A stretch of DNA of 64,000 bases from Clostridiales bacterium (GCA_031263605.1 JAISFM010000134.1:1-64000); one strand, 5' to 3'. Counted from the first letter of the stretch, positions 16,163 to 25,751 are shown. Notes: a model not told the origin generated them from the letters alone. Translations and numbers: made by a program.

Positions 16163-19100
16163 ATGAAAACGATGAAAATGCGGGCGAACGGGAAAAAGGC
16201 GGCGGTTATTTTGGCCGTCGCGTTGGCAGTCGCGCTATGCGCGGCGGCGGTGCTGGCTTTTCCGCAGGGCGGGCGGGCGCGGGCGGCTGGGCAGTTGCAC
16301 AATCCGCGCGTGGCTGCGCTGCCGCTGCCCACGGCGGAGCAGTACGACGACGCTTGGGACTGGAAAACGACGGCCGAGAATTATTTGACCTACGTTTTCG
16401 ACGCGCGCAATACCTATGAGGACGACAACGGCGACCACGGCGGCTATATGCTGGCGACGCGCTCGCGCAAGATCGGCCGTTTCGTGCCCTCGCGCAATAT
16501 GGACGAGTATTTCGGCGACCCCGAAGGCACGAATCAAGCGTGGGGCTTGCCCGCGTATATCGGCTACCGAATCAGCGATATGGATTTGGGCGAGGGGATC
16601 ACCAATCTGGCCGCGATTGCCTCGGCCGCCCTCGTCGGCATCCCCAACCTGAACGCTTACCCCGTCTACGGCGGGGACGGGGCGCAGGACGGCACGTTTA
16701 ACTTCGTCAAGTCCGCCGTCGCGCACTATAACCGCTACGACCGCATCGTGTCCGACGGCGACGACTGGGGCGGGCGCAGCGGGCAGGACGAATTTTGGTA
16801 CGAGTTGCTGCCCAACGTGCTGTTCACCGTTTTGGCGAACGAGTACGGCGATATAGAAAAGACGGAGCGGGACGGCGCGGATTTTTATTACCTGCGCGAC
16901 ATTCTGACCGAGTCCGCACGCAACCGCCTGCGCGCCGTCGTCGGCATGGGGGGCGTCAACGCCGATTTCGACCATACGGGCTGGGACTTCAATCTGGACC
17001 TTGCCGTAGACCGGCAGCGGAACGCCGACAGCGCGGCGGGCTTCGCCTATATTCTGTATTCGGCCTACGCGATGAACCGTGCGCTGCCCGAAAACGAACG
17101 GCACGCGTCCGCGTCCGAAATCGAGCAGTTCCGATTGGGCGCGATTTGGAGCATGGACTATTTGGAGCGCATCGACTTTAACCCGTTTTACGAGGTGCTG
17201 GCGTTCCTCGCGCCCTACCTCGCCGCGCGCATGAACGCCGAACAGGGCACCGATTACAACGTCGCGAAAATGTTCGACTGGGGTTTTTCCGGCTCCGTCC
17301 CGCGCCCCAGCGCGGGGCTGGTCACGTCCAACTGGGGCGGCAAATATACCGCGGGCCTGATGGAGTTCCGCGACGGGTACGGATACGGGTTCGCGATGAA
17401 CACGTTCGACGCGATGCTGGGCCTCGCGCCGACGGTGCGGTACGACAACCGTTTCGCCGAGGACGTGGCCAAGTGGGCGTTGTGCGTCTCGCAAAGCGCG
17501 CAGATGTACTACCCGATCAAGAACGGGTTCGACGGCGAGGTCAACAATTACGGCGGCAAGGACGTTTACAACGGCTATAACCAGTCGGGCAAATGGATCG
17601 GCGCGGACAGCGAGCCGGACTATTGGACGGGCGTGGGCGGGGCGGCCGCCGAAGCGGGGAACAAGCCCAAAACGGCGGCGTTTATCCCCTATGAGGGCTT
17701 GCGCGAGCATCGGAAATACGTCACATATAACGGAAGCAACCGCGCCACGGCGTGGGATACCGGCCGCGGCCCCTATGCGAGCGGCGACGCGTATACCTAT
17801 AACTGGAACGGGCATACCGATTACGGCCTGTACGGCGGCGGCCACGTCGGCATTTTCGGCGCGGCGATCGGGAAAACCGACGTGCCGCGGATTTTGGAAA
17901 TCGACCTCGATAAGTTGGACGTGTACAACTTTTCAAAAACCGAGAGCGGCAAGGAAATCGGTTTTAAGATGTATTACAACCCCTATGGGGAGGATAAGGA
18001 GGTGACCGTCGGCGTCGCGGACGGCGGCAAATTGTACGACACGCTGGCCAAGGGGTACGTGGCGGCGGCGGCCGCGGGCGCGGGGCGGGTAAAATTTACG
18101 ATACCCGCCGGGGCGACGGTGGTGGCGGCGGAAATCCCGCAGGGCGAGGCGGTGACGGCGAGCGGCGGCGTTTATACCTGCGGCGGCGTGTTCCTCGCGC
18201 GGGAAAAGGGCGGCGCGTCCTTGGCGGTGTACGGCGCGGCGGCGGGCGGGGACGCGCTGGCATCCGGCGCGCAAGCGAGCGGCATGGTGTACGCCGAGAT
18301 CGGCGCGTCCGCGCCCGAGGGCGGCTCTGTCGAGGAAATCGCGCTGGACTTCGCGGGGACGCGGATTTGGTCGGGGGCTTCCGTCCCGTCGGGCAGGGTG
18401 GCAATCGACACGACGGCTTTGCGCAATATGTCGGGTATGCTGACCGTCTCCGTTATGTTTGCGGGCGGCACGAAGGAGAAAGCGGAAGTCGCCCTGAAAG
18501 TGGACAACCGCGCGCCGATTTACGACGCTTTGAATTATGCGGGCGACGCGGATACGGCCGCGAAATGGGCGGCCGCGACGGCGGCGTGGAACGCCGAGCA
18601 CCCCGAGAGCGAGCATTACGGCGGCATAGCGGCCGCGGGCGCGGAGGGGGACGGAATCAAAATATCCCTGCCGCAGACGCTGTCGGCGGGGCGCGATTAC
18701 GCATGGGCCTCGTCGGAACTGTTTACGCTGGACCTGTCGCGCGCGCCGAGTTTACGGATCAAAATCGGCGCGGCGACTTCAAAGTATTCGGTCAAACTCT
18801 ATTTGGAGGGCTTGAACAAAACGTCCGACGCGTGGACGGGCAAATATCTGGCGAGCAATACGTCGGGCGTTCTCGACAGAATCTACGCCTTTCCGCAGGA
18901 CTTGCCCGCCGACGTTAAAAACGACCCCGCGTTCGACGGTACGGGCGTGTACCGCGTGTCGGTCAAAATCACCGCCGTGGGCTCGGCCGGCGATTCCGTG
19001 ACGCTGGAAAAATTCGAGGCTTGGCACGGGTCGGACAAGCCGTCGTTGGAGGAGCCCGCGTCCTATGAGTGGGGCTTTAAGTTCCCGGCCGCCCGCGTCT

Positions 19101-21739
19101 ATAACTGGGACAACGCCGCCTTGAACGCCCCGTCCGTGACATACGAGAATGGGAACGCCGTTATCGCGGCCGAAAGCGGCGCGGCGGGCGCGGCGGGCAG
19201 CCCCTATATCGCCGCCGTGATCGGGCAGAACCCTATGATAGAAGTACGCCCGAAAGGCGCGTCCGGCGGCTGGTTCGTCGGCGTTCAAATCGAGGGCTAC
19301 GGCGACGTGTACTATTTGGAACGCGGTATAACGTCCGCGTCCCCGCTCGTCCTGTCGGTCGCGGACGCGATGAAAACGAAATACCCGGGTATTACGCTGA
19401 CGGCGAACGTCCGCATCCGCGTTCTGATCGGCGCGGAGGCCGGCGGGTCGGTGACCTTGGGCGCGGTCGATACCTATTACGGCCTGCCCGAATGGGGAAC
19501 GGCCGCGGCGGGGGCGCAAATCCTGAATTGGGAGGTTCAAACGGGGCTGGGCGCGCGCGCCGACGTCGAAACGGACGCGGGCGGGCGGGCGGTGATTCGG
19601 AACGCCGCGAGCGCGGACAACGAAACCGCCACGGCGGGGCGCAGGGGCGCGTTCACGGTCGATTTCGCGCGCGACCCTTATTTGGACATTACCGCGCGCG
19701 CCTGTACGGGCGAGTGGCGCGTCACGCTGACCCCCGTGGGCGGCGGGACGGCCTATGAGTTGATCGGGTGGAGCGGGAACGCGGGGCGCGAGCCCGCGAC
19801 CGCCTCCCTGCGGCAAAGGACGGGCGGGGCTCTCTCGGGCGAGCGGTCTGTGTATATCAACGTCGAAATACGCGGCGGCGGGAAATCCGTGACCGTGCAG
19901 GAAATCTCGACCTATTATAAGACGGCCGCGCTTCAATTCGGCAATACGTACACGGTCGAGACGGCGACGTGGGCGCCGGCGCAGAACGCCCCGGCGGTTG
20001 CCGTCGAGGGCGGCAAGGTCAAGGTGAGCGGACGGGGGCGGCAGGGCTTGGTTACGCCCGTTGTACGCGTCGAGGCGGGCACGACGCCCGTCGTCACTCT
20101 GACGGCGGACGGCTTCGGCGCGGATACGCTGGTTTATGCCGCGGCGCATATCGGCGGCGTCGCCTATGCGCTGACGGGGAACGGGCTGACGGCGGCGGGC
20201 GGCCGGGCGTTCGACCTGCGCGCTTTGACGGGCTTTTCGACGCGCGCGTTCGACGTGAGTTTCGAGATCGGCGGCGAGGGCGTGGGCGACGGCGGGGACT
20301 TCGAGTTTAACCTCGTGAGCGTTTCCTTTAAATACAGGCTCGGCGCGCCGCAAAACGTGGCGTTCGATGCGGAGGCAAACGCTTTTTCATGGGGCGCGGT
20401 CGCGGGCGCGGTTTCCTACGCCTTTGAAATCCGCACCGCCGCGGGCGCGTTTGTCAAGAGCGGCACGACCGCGCGCACGGAGTTGGCGTTGGGCGGCTTG
20501 CGGCTGGGCGCGGGGATTTACGCTTTCGAGGCGCGCGCGACGGGCTTGGGCTACGAGCCCTCGCTGTGGGTCGCGGCGGCGTTCAAGCAGGGCGACGTCG
20601 CGACGCTTACCCTGCCGAAGCCCGTTATCGGCGTCGGCGGGCTGGCCGTGGCGTGGAAGGCCGTCGCCAATGCCGAGGGCTATGCGTACGAGTTGTACGA
20701 CGCGGACGACGACCGGTTGGTAAAAAGCGGCGTTACGGCGGATACGGCGATCGATTTGGCCGCGCTCGGGAACCCCGCGTTCAATTATCGGGTCAGGGTC
20801 AAGGCGTTGGGCGACGGCGCGGTGTTTCTGGACAGCCCCGCCGCGGAATTTACGTTCCACACCGCCGAGGCCGCGCGCTGGACGGCGCAGGGCTTCGCGG
20901 CGATGACGCCGGGGCAGAACAACGCGCAGGCGGCCTACGACGCGGAAACGGGCGCGGCGGTGATTACCGTGCCCAACAGCGGCAACTGGGGCAACGCGCG
21001 GACGCTTGCGTTTGCGCTGGACTTCGATACCGACCCCGTTTTGGCCGTCAAGTTCGGGAGCGGCAGCGTCGGCGGCTATCACCTGTCTATCGCGATCGAC
21101 GGCGCGGTCTATAATTTATGCGACGACACCTTTGATTTCGGCGGCGGGACGCTGTACATGGACATAAACGCCGCGCTGGCGGTTCGCGACGGCCCGCCGC
21201 GCTTCGACGGCCCCGGCGCGCGGGTTACGGGCGTTCACACCGTGCAAATCCTGTTCGGCGTGACGATGGGCGAAAATTCGGGCTCGCCCGCGGTGCGGTT
21301 CAAGAGCGCGGCCGTGTACCAAGCCGCCGCCGGTTTGGGCGAGCGCGTCAAAGGGCAACTCGCCGCGCCGGACTTGAAAATCGAGGGCGGGAGCGTCCGG
21401 TGGGACCCTGTGGAAAACGCCGAAAGGTATATCGTCGTCGTCAGCAACGAGTTCGGGCCTTTCCCCGCGGCGGAGGTGGCGGGAACGTCCTACGGCCTCG
21501 CGTTCTTGCAGGTCAAGGGCGGGTATAGCGTACAGGTGACGGCGGTCGGCGAGGGGTATTACAACTCCGAGGCGGCGGCGCGCGCCTTTACGGTGTCCGA
21601 CGCGCCCGCGCAAAAGGCGACGGGCTGGGCGGCGGCGCGGGTACCGGTCATTACCGTCTGCGCCGTCGTCATGGCGGCCGCGGACGGGGCGGCGGTTGTT
21701 TTTGGGGTTCTTTATTTGAGAAAGAAAAAAAAGGCGTGA
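16163..21739 (+). CDS. Giant membrane-anchored surface protein (1858 aa), putative alpha-toroid catalytic region plus binding modules
   Basis: A signal peptide (core AAVILAVALAVALCAAAV) is followed by about 600 residues rich in aromatic and acidic positions: WDWKTTAENYLTYVFDARNT, NQAWGLPAYIGYRISD, GFAMNTFDAMLGLAPTVRYD and TDYGLYGGGHVGIFGAAIGK. The repeated helix-plus-Trp/Tyr style resembles alpha/alpha-toroid lyases or hydrolases, but I do not recognise a family and name no active site. From about residue 780 come several beta-rich modules of the recurrent type, best seen at NSGNWGNARTLAFALDFDTD (about 1613-1632). Between and after them are Fn3-like repeats (VAFDAEANAFSWGAVAGAVS). The protein ends with one membrane segment (about 1828-1852) and LRKKKKA. 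The start follows AAAAAAGGAGTTCAGGAAGA. Confidence 0.75.
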   Translation: MKTMKMRANGKKAAVILAVALAVALCAAAVLAFPQGGRARAAGQLHNPRVAALPLPTAEQYDDAWDWKTTAENYLTYVFDARNTYEDDNGDHGGYMLATRSRKIGRFVPSRNMDEYFGDPEGTNQAWGLPAYIGYRISDMDLGEGITNLAAIASAALVGIPNLNAYPVYGGDGAQDGTFNFVKSAVAHYNRYDRIVSDGDDWGGRSGQDEFWYELLPNVLFTVLANEYGDIEKTERDGADFYYLRDILTESARNRLRAVVGMGGVNADFDHTGWDFNLDLAVDRQRNADSAAGFAYILYSAYAMNRALPENERHASASEIEQFRLGAIWSMDYLERIDFNPFYEVLAFLAPYLAARMNAEQGTDYNVAKMFDWGFSGSVPRPSAGLVTSNWGGKYTAGLMEFRDGYGYGFAMNTFDAMLGLAPTVRYDNRFAEDVAKWALCVSQSAQMYYPIKNGFDGEVNNYGGKDVYNGYNQSGKWIGADSEPDYWTGVGGAAAEAGNKPKTAAFIPYEGLREHRKYVTYNGSNRATAWDTGRGPYASGDAYTYNWNGHTDYGLYGGGHVGIFGAAIGKTDVPRILEIDLDKLDVYNFSKTESGKEIGFKMYYNPYGEDKEVTVGVADGGKLYDTLAKGYVAAAAAGAGRVKFTIPAGATVVAAEIPQGEAVTASGGVYTCGGVFLAREKGGASLAVYGAAAGGDALASGAQASGMVYAEIGASAPEGGSVEEIALDFAGTRIWSGASVPSGRVAIDTTALRNMSGMLTVSVMFAGGTKEKAEVALKVDNRAPIYDALNYAGDADTAAKWAAATAAWNAEHPESEHYGGIAAAGAEGDGIKISLPQTLSAGRDYAWASSELFTLDLSRAPSLRIKIGAATSKYSVKLYLEGLNKTSDAWTGKYLASNTSGVLDRIYAFPQDLPADVKNDPAFDGTGVYRVSVKITAVGSAGDSVTLEKFEAWHGSDKPSLEEPASYEWGFKFPAARVYNWDNAALNAPSVTYENGNAVIAAESGAAGAAGSPYIAAVIGQNPMIEVRPKGASGGWFVGVQIEGYGDVYYLERGITSASPLVLSVADAMKTKYPGITLTANVRIRVLIGAEAGGSVTLGAVDTYYGLPEWGTAAAGAQILNWEVQTGLGARADVETDAGGRAVIRNAASADNETATAGRRGAFTVDFARDPYLDITARACTGEWRVTLTPVGGGTAYELIGWSGNAGREPATASLRQRTGGALSGERSVYINVEIRGGGKSVTVQEISTYYKTAALQFGNTYTVETATWAPAQNAPAVAVEGGKVKVSGRGRQGLVTPVVRVEAGTTPVVTLTADGFGADTLVYAAAHIGGVAYALTGNGLTAAGGRAFDLRALTGFSTRAFDVSFEIGGEGVGDGGDFEFNLVSVSFKYRLGAPQNVAFDAEANAFSWGAVAGAVSYAFEIRTAAGAFVKSGTTARTELALGGLRLGAGIYAFEARATGLGYEPSLWVAAAFKQGDVATLTLPKPVIGVGGLAVAWKAVANAEGYAYELYDADDDRLVKSGVTADTAIDLAALGNPAFNYRVRVKALGDGAVFLDSPAAEFTFHTAEAARWTAQGFAAMTPGQNNAQAAYDAETGAAVITVPNSGNWGNARTLAFALDFDTDPVLAVKFGSGSVGGYHLSIAIDGAVYNLCDDTFDFGGGTLYMDINAALAVRDGPPRFDGPGARVTGVHTVQILFGVTMGENSGSPAVRFKSAAVYQAAAGLGERVKGQLAAPDLKIEGGSVRWDPVENAERYIVVVSNEFGPFPAAEVAGTSYGLAFLQVKGGYSVQVTAVGEGYYNSEAAARAFTVSDAPAQKATGWAAARVPVITVCAVVMAAADGAAVVFGVLYLRKKKKA

Positions 21740-22028
21740 CGGAACAGGGAGTGTACAAAGCGTTGTAGCGGAATTGCACCGGATTTTTGCTGCAACTCTC
21801 ATGACAGAGGGTAGCGCGTTCGGAATGAGAGAGGAAAGCGCGGGGCGTTCCTGTGTTTGGCAGAGATTGCCGCGTCGCGCTTCCGCGCTCCTCGCAATGA
21901 CAAACAGGGCGTTCGCGCTCCTCGCAACGACAGGCCGTGTTCATACTCGCGATGACTTGCAATGTTTATGAGCAACTCGGTTTGTACCTTCCCTTAATTT
22001 GCAAACGGCAACGGAAAAGGATTGAACG
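21740..22028. repeat. Spacer with MITE fragment and dispersed repeat
   Basis: TTGTAGCGGAATTGCACCGG followed by ATTTTTGC (about 21762-21790) matches the left arm of copy A3 at 38.09 kb, so it is a truncated MITE-like copy. One dispersed GATTGCCGCG/CTCCTCGCAATGAC repeat lies at about 21865-21902. The AraC gene ribosome site GGAAAAGGATTGAACG ends the spacer. Confidence 0.6.
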
Positions 22029-22922
22029 ATGGAAAACGTTGAAAACCCGAAACAGCGCAACCTGTATTTCGAGTCGGACAGCCACAAAATCGGCCGCGTC
22101 CTGTGGGTCTATCCGCGCTTTTTGAACGTCGGGAAACAGGAAAGCGACATCAAATACGACTATAAAGCGCATATACAGGACGAATACGAGTTCATCTATA
22201 TGCTGTCCGGCAGCGTGGAGTACCGCTGCGGCGGCAGCGAACGGTTCCGCGCGAACGCGGGCGACATGTATTTTGTCCGCCCCGGGCAGTTGCACGAGGA
22301 GCATTCCCTCGTCGAGCCGGTCGCCTTTATCTATTTGAAATTTTTCCTCTACGACTACAAGGGCAACCGCATGGACGACTTTGTGCAGGACCCCCGCTTG
22401 CAACTCTTTACCGAACCGTCGCCCTCCATCGGCGAGGCGTTCAAGCGGGCGTTCCGCGAAATGTCCGACAAGAAAACCGGCTTTAAACAGATCATCGACA
22501 ACGGCATCATGGAATTGCTGATCTATGTCATTCGGGAGCGGCAGTTGACCAACACCAAAAATACGGACAATTCCTCGATCAACAGCGTCATCTCCATGAT
22601 TTTAGAGGACATCACCGTCAACGTCGGCGCTAACTATTCCGTGGAGGGCATAGCCGACCAATACGGCATTTCCAAAAGCACCCTGCACCATTCTTTTAAG
22701 GCCGTGACGGGCTTGCCGTTTAAGGAATACGTCAACCGCATGAAGGTGCAGGAGGCCGAATACCACCTGGCGACTTCGGACAGGAGCGTGCAGTTCATAT
22801 CGGAGGAGTTGGGCTTTTCCAACGCGTACTATTTCTCCGCGCTGTTCAAAAAGCGGACGGGGCATACGCCCACGGCTTACCGCAAACTGATGTCCGAGAA
22901 GCGCGCGGGCGCGTCGGCGTAG
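22029..22922 (+). CDS. AraC-family transcriptional regulator with cupin sensor domain
   Basis: The 297-aa product has the two-domain layout of AraC/XylS regulators. Residues 1-150 form a cupin-like ligand-binding domain (YKAHIQDEYEFIYMLSGSVE, GDMYFVRPGQLHEEHSL). Residues about 188-290 contain two helix-turn-helix motifs: YSVEGIADQYGISKSTLHHS, then VQFISEELGFSNAYYFSALF and KKRTGHTPTAYRK. The PxxYR ending and LGFSNAYYFSALFKKRTG are the family signature. The ribosome site is GGAAAAGGATTG, seven to eight bases before ATG 22029. In this setting it is the best candidate to activate the transporter and surface genes in response to an intracellular sugar. Its targets cannot be read from the sequence. 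Confidence 0.93.
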   Translation: MENVENPKQRNLYFESDSHKIGRVLWVYPRFLNVGKQESDIKYDYKAHIQDEYEFIYMLSGSVEYRCGGSERFRANAGDMYFVRPGQLHEEHSLVEPVAFIYLKFFLYDYKGNRMDDFVQDPRLQLFTEPSPSIGEAFKRAFREMSDKKTGFKQIIDNGIMELLIYVIRERQLTNTKNTDNSSINSVISMILEDITVNVGANYSVEGIADQYGISKSTLHHSFKAVTGLPFKEYVNRMKVQEAEYHLATSDRSVQFISEELGFSNAYYFSALFKKRTGHTPTAYRKLMSEKRAGASA

Positions 22923-22989
22923 AGGGGGAGGGAGAGGTTTCGTAACAACTCTACTGCACGTTTTTAACAGTTCTTTGCAGGCGCGCATA

Positions 22990-23018
22990 TTGCGCGGGCG
23001 GGCGTTCCGTTATACAAT
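22990..23018 (+). promoter_or_regulatory. Promoter of the DUF1861 gene
   Basis: TTGCGC (22990-22995), a 17-base spacer and TACAAT (23013-23018) predict a start near 23025, leaving a leader of about 50 bases with AAAAGGAG before ATG 23078. Confidence 0.55.
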
Positions 23019-23077
23019 AGATACGCGAACAGCGAATGGTCTGTAAACGGACACGCGGATTTGAAAAGGAGCGGCAT

Positions 23078-24058
23078 ATGGGCACAGCGTTTGCGCGGAA
23101 GGAAGAACTTTTTTCGGTTTCCGCGCCGGTCGGGACGGCGGAATTGCTTCGGCGTTACCGAGCCGTTAAGAGGATTTATAAGGCCTGTAAAATCGCTTTT
23201 TCGGGCGCGCGCGGCGACGTTTACAATATCAGCCGCCCTTTTTGCTCCGGCGGGAAAACCTATATCGCCGGACGGGTCGAACCGCGGGACAGCGAAATCA
23301 GCCGCGTGCTGTTCTTCGAGCGCGAAAGCGAGGCCGAGTATTCGGCGGTTCGGGGCGCGGCTATCGACAATTTGCAGGATCCGTGCGTCGTGGAAATCCC
23401 CGGCGGCATAGCGGTCGGCGGCACTAAAATCCGGACGGACGGCGGCGGGCGGATCGCGGGCTGGAACACGGCTTTTTACCGGGGCGCGGATCTGTGGCGT
23501 TTAGAGGAATTTGCGAACGCCCCGCGCCAGATGAAGGACGTGCGGTTTGTCCCGTACCGCGGGCGGGTCCTCGTGTGCACGAGGCCGCAGGGCGGCGTGT
23601 ACGGGCCTGGCAAAATCGGTTGGCTGGCGCTGGATTGCATGGACGAAATAACGCCCGAAAATTTGTACCGCGCCGAAATTTTCGAGGGGCTGTTCCGGCC
23701 GGACGAATGGGGCGGCGCGAACGAATTGCACATATTGAAAAACGGGCTTTGCGGCGTTTTGGGGCATATCGCTCATATGGGCGGCGACGGCGAGAGGCAC
23801 TATTATTCGACGGCGTTCGCTTTCGACCCCGCGACGGGCGGGCGCGCCGAATTGAAAATCATCGCCGAGCGCGCCGATTTTCCGCCGGGCCCGGCGAAAC
23901 GGCCGGATTTGCGGGACGTTCTGTTTGTGGGCGGGCTTGCGCGCCTGCCGGACGGCAGGGCGGAGTTGTATACGGGGACGAGCGACGCGGAAGGGCAATT
24001 CGCCGTCATCGACGACCCGTTTGCCGAGTACGAGGCGGCGGCGGTTGTTAGTGATTAG
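23078..24058 (+). CDS. DUF1861 / MTP-1 family protein, five-bladed propeller related to GH130
   Basis: The 326-aa cytosolic protein starts at ATG 23078, five bases after AAAAGGAGCGG. The in-frame ATG 14 codons earlier lacks a ribosome site and lies almost at the predicted transcription start. The pattern YNISRPFCSGGKTYIAGRVE, LQDPCVVEIPGGIAVGGTKI, FVPYRGRVLVCTRPQG, ANELHILKNGLCGVLGHIAH and DVLFVGGLARLPDGRAELYTG is that of the DUF1861 family, which belongs to the propeller clan with GH32, GH43 and GH130. The family is not firmly assigned a reaction; a role on mannosides or another imported oligosaccharide is inferred from clan and neighbours. It follows the AraC gene and has its own promoter. 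It is the second of three GH130-clan proteins in the window. Confidence 0.8.
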   Translation: MGTAFARKEELFSVSAPVGTAELLRRYRAVKRIYKACKIAFSGARGDVYNISRPFCSGGKTYIAGRVEPRDSEISRVLFFERESEAEYSAVRGAAIDNLQDPCVVEIPGGIAVGGTKIRTDGGGRIAGWNTAFYRGADLWRLEEFANAPRQMKDVRFVPYRGRVLVCTRPQGGVYGPGKIGWLALDCMDEITPENLYRAEIFEGLFRPDEWGGANELHILKNGLCGVLGHIAHMGGDGERHYYSTAFAFDPATGGRAELKIIAERADFPPGPAKRPDLRDVLFVGGLARLPDGRAELYTGTSDAEGQFAVIDDPFAEYEAAAVVSD

Positions 24059-24195
24059 CGGTTCGTGTCGGTTGGCAATTTACAAATTACAAATGACAAA
24101 TTGCGGATTTAAAGAATAAGAGCGCAAAAAACTCAACCGAAATTTGTCAATTGTCAATTGTCAATTGTAAATTGTAAATAAAAACAGGAGGATCT
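24059..24195. repeat. Spacer made of inverted AATTTAC/AATTGTC heptamers
   Basis: The left side has ATTTACAAATTACAAATGAC and the right side GTCAATTGTCAATTGTAAAT, so a short unique core is bounded by inverted heptamers as at 6306-7288. The ribosome site CAGGAGGATCT follows. Confidence 0.6.
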
Positions 24196-24990
24196 ATGAG
24201 AAAACACAAGTCTTTCAAGGGTATCGTCGTTTGCTTGGTTGCCGCGCTGTTGTGCGCATTCTTTGCGGCTGCCTGCGGCGAAAAAGACCCGCCGGTTGCC
24301 GATACGCCCGACGCTTCCGTAACGCCGGCGGCGGCGGTTTTTGCGCGCGGCGGCGGCGACGTGCGGTTTACGCTGACGCTGTCCGGCGGCGCGGCGTTTG
24401 AAGCCGTGGCCAAAAACGGAATCACCGCCGACGGGTATGCATACGACGCGCCCGAGGTGACGATCAAAGCGGCGTTTTTGGAAACGCTGGCGCAGGACGG
24501 CGCGTATGAATTCGACATTGTGACCAGCGCGAAAGCCCTGCCCGTCACCGTGACGGTGAGCGGCGCGGAGCCGCCCGCCCCCGTGAACAGTACGCTGACG
24601 GGGTCGGCGTTCGATGTGGCCGACCTTGTGCCGTATGACCAGCCGGAATCGGGCTTGGGCGCGATCGGCGGGACGCGAATCGCGTCGCGGGAATACACCG
24701 TGACGGCGGGCGACGACCTTACGGCGGGCAAGACCTTTACTTTGGAAATCGCGGGATACGCCTCCGCGCTCGTGTCGGGCAAATTGTATTACAAGGTCAC
24801 GCTCGGCGCGGGGCTGACCGTGCCGCCCGCCGATTTGACGGGGTGGACGGAACTCGCGGACGGCGGCGTTGCGGGCGCGACGGGGCAAACTGCGGGCGGG
24901 GCTTTTTGGCTCAACGTCATTCTGGTTTCGTCGGATCCCGCCGACATGGGCAAAACCGCGTCGTTTACGGTGGGGCTGACGGTAGGGTAG
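24196..24990 (+). CDS. Surface lipoprotein with X2-like domain and a YDQPE domain
   Basis: The 264-aa lipoprotein has lipobox AAAC (Cys27) after MRKHKSFKGIVVCLVAALLC. Residues 38-120 match the X2 / CBM_X2 immunoglobulin-like pattern: VTPAAAVFARGGGDVRFTLT, GYAYDAPEVTIKAAFLETLA, YEFDIVTSAKALPVTVTVSG. Residues 130-264 form a second beta domain (FDVADLVPYDQPESG, KLYYKVTLGAGL, FWLNVILVSSDPADMGKTAS) that is clearly paralogous to the whole of the next protein. X2 domains are accessory modules of secreted glycanases. Here none is attached to a catalytic domain, so a surface-binding or structural role is likely. The CAGGAGG ribosome site is strong. Confidence 0.75.
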   Translation: MRKHKSFKGIVVCLVAALLCAFFAAACGEKDPPVADTPDASVTPAAAVFARGGGDVRFTLTLSGGAAFEAVAKNGITADGYAYDAPEVTIKAAFLETLAQDGAYEFDIVTSAKALPVTVTVSGAEPPAPVNSTLTGSAFDVADLVPYDQPESGLGAIGGTRIASREYTVTAGDDLTAGKTFTLEIAGYASALVSGKLYYKVTLGAGLTVPPADLTGWTELADGGVAGATGQTAGGAFWLNVILVSSDPADMGKTASFTVGLTVG

Positions 24991-25226
24991 AAAGCGCGGG
25001 GCGTTCCGGTGGTTGGTAGAGATTGCCGCGTCGCGCTGTGCGCTCCTCGCAATGACGGGCCGTGTTTATGGGCAGTGCGGTGGCGCATTCGCAACAGGCC
25101 TCATAAATGCGGGAGATTTCTCGGCTTCGCTCAGATCATGACAGGCGCGCGTTTCTAACCGTAAAGCCGTACACCGCAAAAACAACTTGTAACCAAATCT
25201 AAAAAATAAAAAAGGAGACTATCATC
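24991..25226. repeat. Spacer with one dispersed repeat
   Basis: It contains a GATTGCCGCG/CTCCTCGCAATGAC copy (about 25018-25057) and a GGGAGATTTCTCGGCTTCG copy (about 25110), then the AAAAGGAGACTATCATC ribosome site of the next gene. Confidence 0.6.
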
Positions 25227-25751
25227 ATGAAATCAACAAGGAAAGTGACAGTGGCAATCTGGGCGGCGGTTTTCGCCGTCCTGCTCGGGGCCGGAGGGGT
25301 CGTTTGGGCGGCGTGGAGCGCGAACACAAGCGTCGGCGGGAACTCCGTCGGAACTAAAAACGCGACGCTGACTTCAATCGGCGGCACGGCGTTCGCGGTA
25401 ACCGATTTGATCCCCTACGACCAGCCCGAGGGCGTGACGGGCGCGAAATTCGCCGCCAAGGCGTACACCGTGACAGTCGGCGAGGACGCGGAGACGGTCA
25501 AGTTGACGGTCGTGAATTTGGCCAATTCGGACAGCCTCGCGCTGTATTACAAGGTAACGGATACGGCTCTGACCGTTGCGCCGTCGGACACGGACGGTTG
25601 GACGCTGCTCGCGAACGGAGACCTCGCGGGCGCGGGGAATATCACGGCGACCGCGACGGTTTACGTCAACGTGATTCTCGTTTCCGCGAATCCCGCCGAC
25701 GGCGGCAAGGTTGCGACGTTTGATTTGAATTTGGCGGCCGTCGTTGAATAA
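25227..25751 (+). CDS. Small secreted protein, paralogue of the upstream lipoprotein's C-terminal domain
   Basis: The 174-aa product has an N-terminal hydrophobic segment (VTVAIWAAVFAVLLGAGGVV) and then WAAWSANTSVGGNSVGTKNA, a layout reminiscent of SipW-processed fibre proteins (TasA/camelysin), though the match is weak. The rest (FAVTDLIPYDQPEG, ALYYKVTDTALTV, TVYVNVILVSANPADGGK) aligns along its length with residues 130-264 of the 24196 product, including YDQPE, YYKVT and VNVILVS. The two are neighbours on the same strand and probably arose by duplication. It lacks the lipobox Cys. The function is unknown; a fibre or matrix subunit is one possibility. Confidence 0.65.
   Translation: MKSTRKVTVAIWAAVFAVLLGAGGVVWAAWSANTSVGGNSVGTKNATLTSIGGTAFAVTDLIPYDQPEGVTGAKFAAKAYTVTVGEDAETVKLTVVNLANSDSLALYYKVTDTALTVAPSDTDGWTLLANGDLAGAGNITATATVYVNVILVSANPADGGKVATFDLNLAAVVE

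Noticed and set aside
16235-17845. Long antisense ORFs opposite the large surface genes
   Set aside because: GC-rich codon bias leaves antisense frames open. The products are Arg/Ala/Val-rich with no motifs or ribosome sites.
25227-25751. Confident TasA/camelysin assignment
   Set aside because: Only the leader layout is suggestive. The mature part matches the neighbouring lipoprotein better than any fibre protein I can recall.
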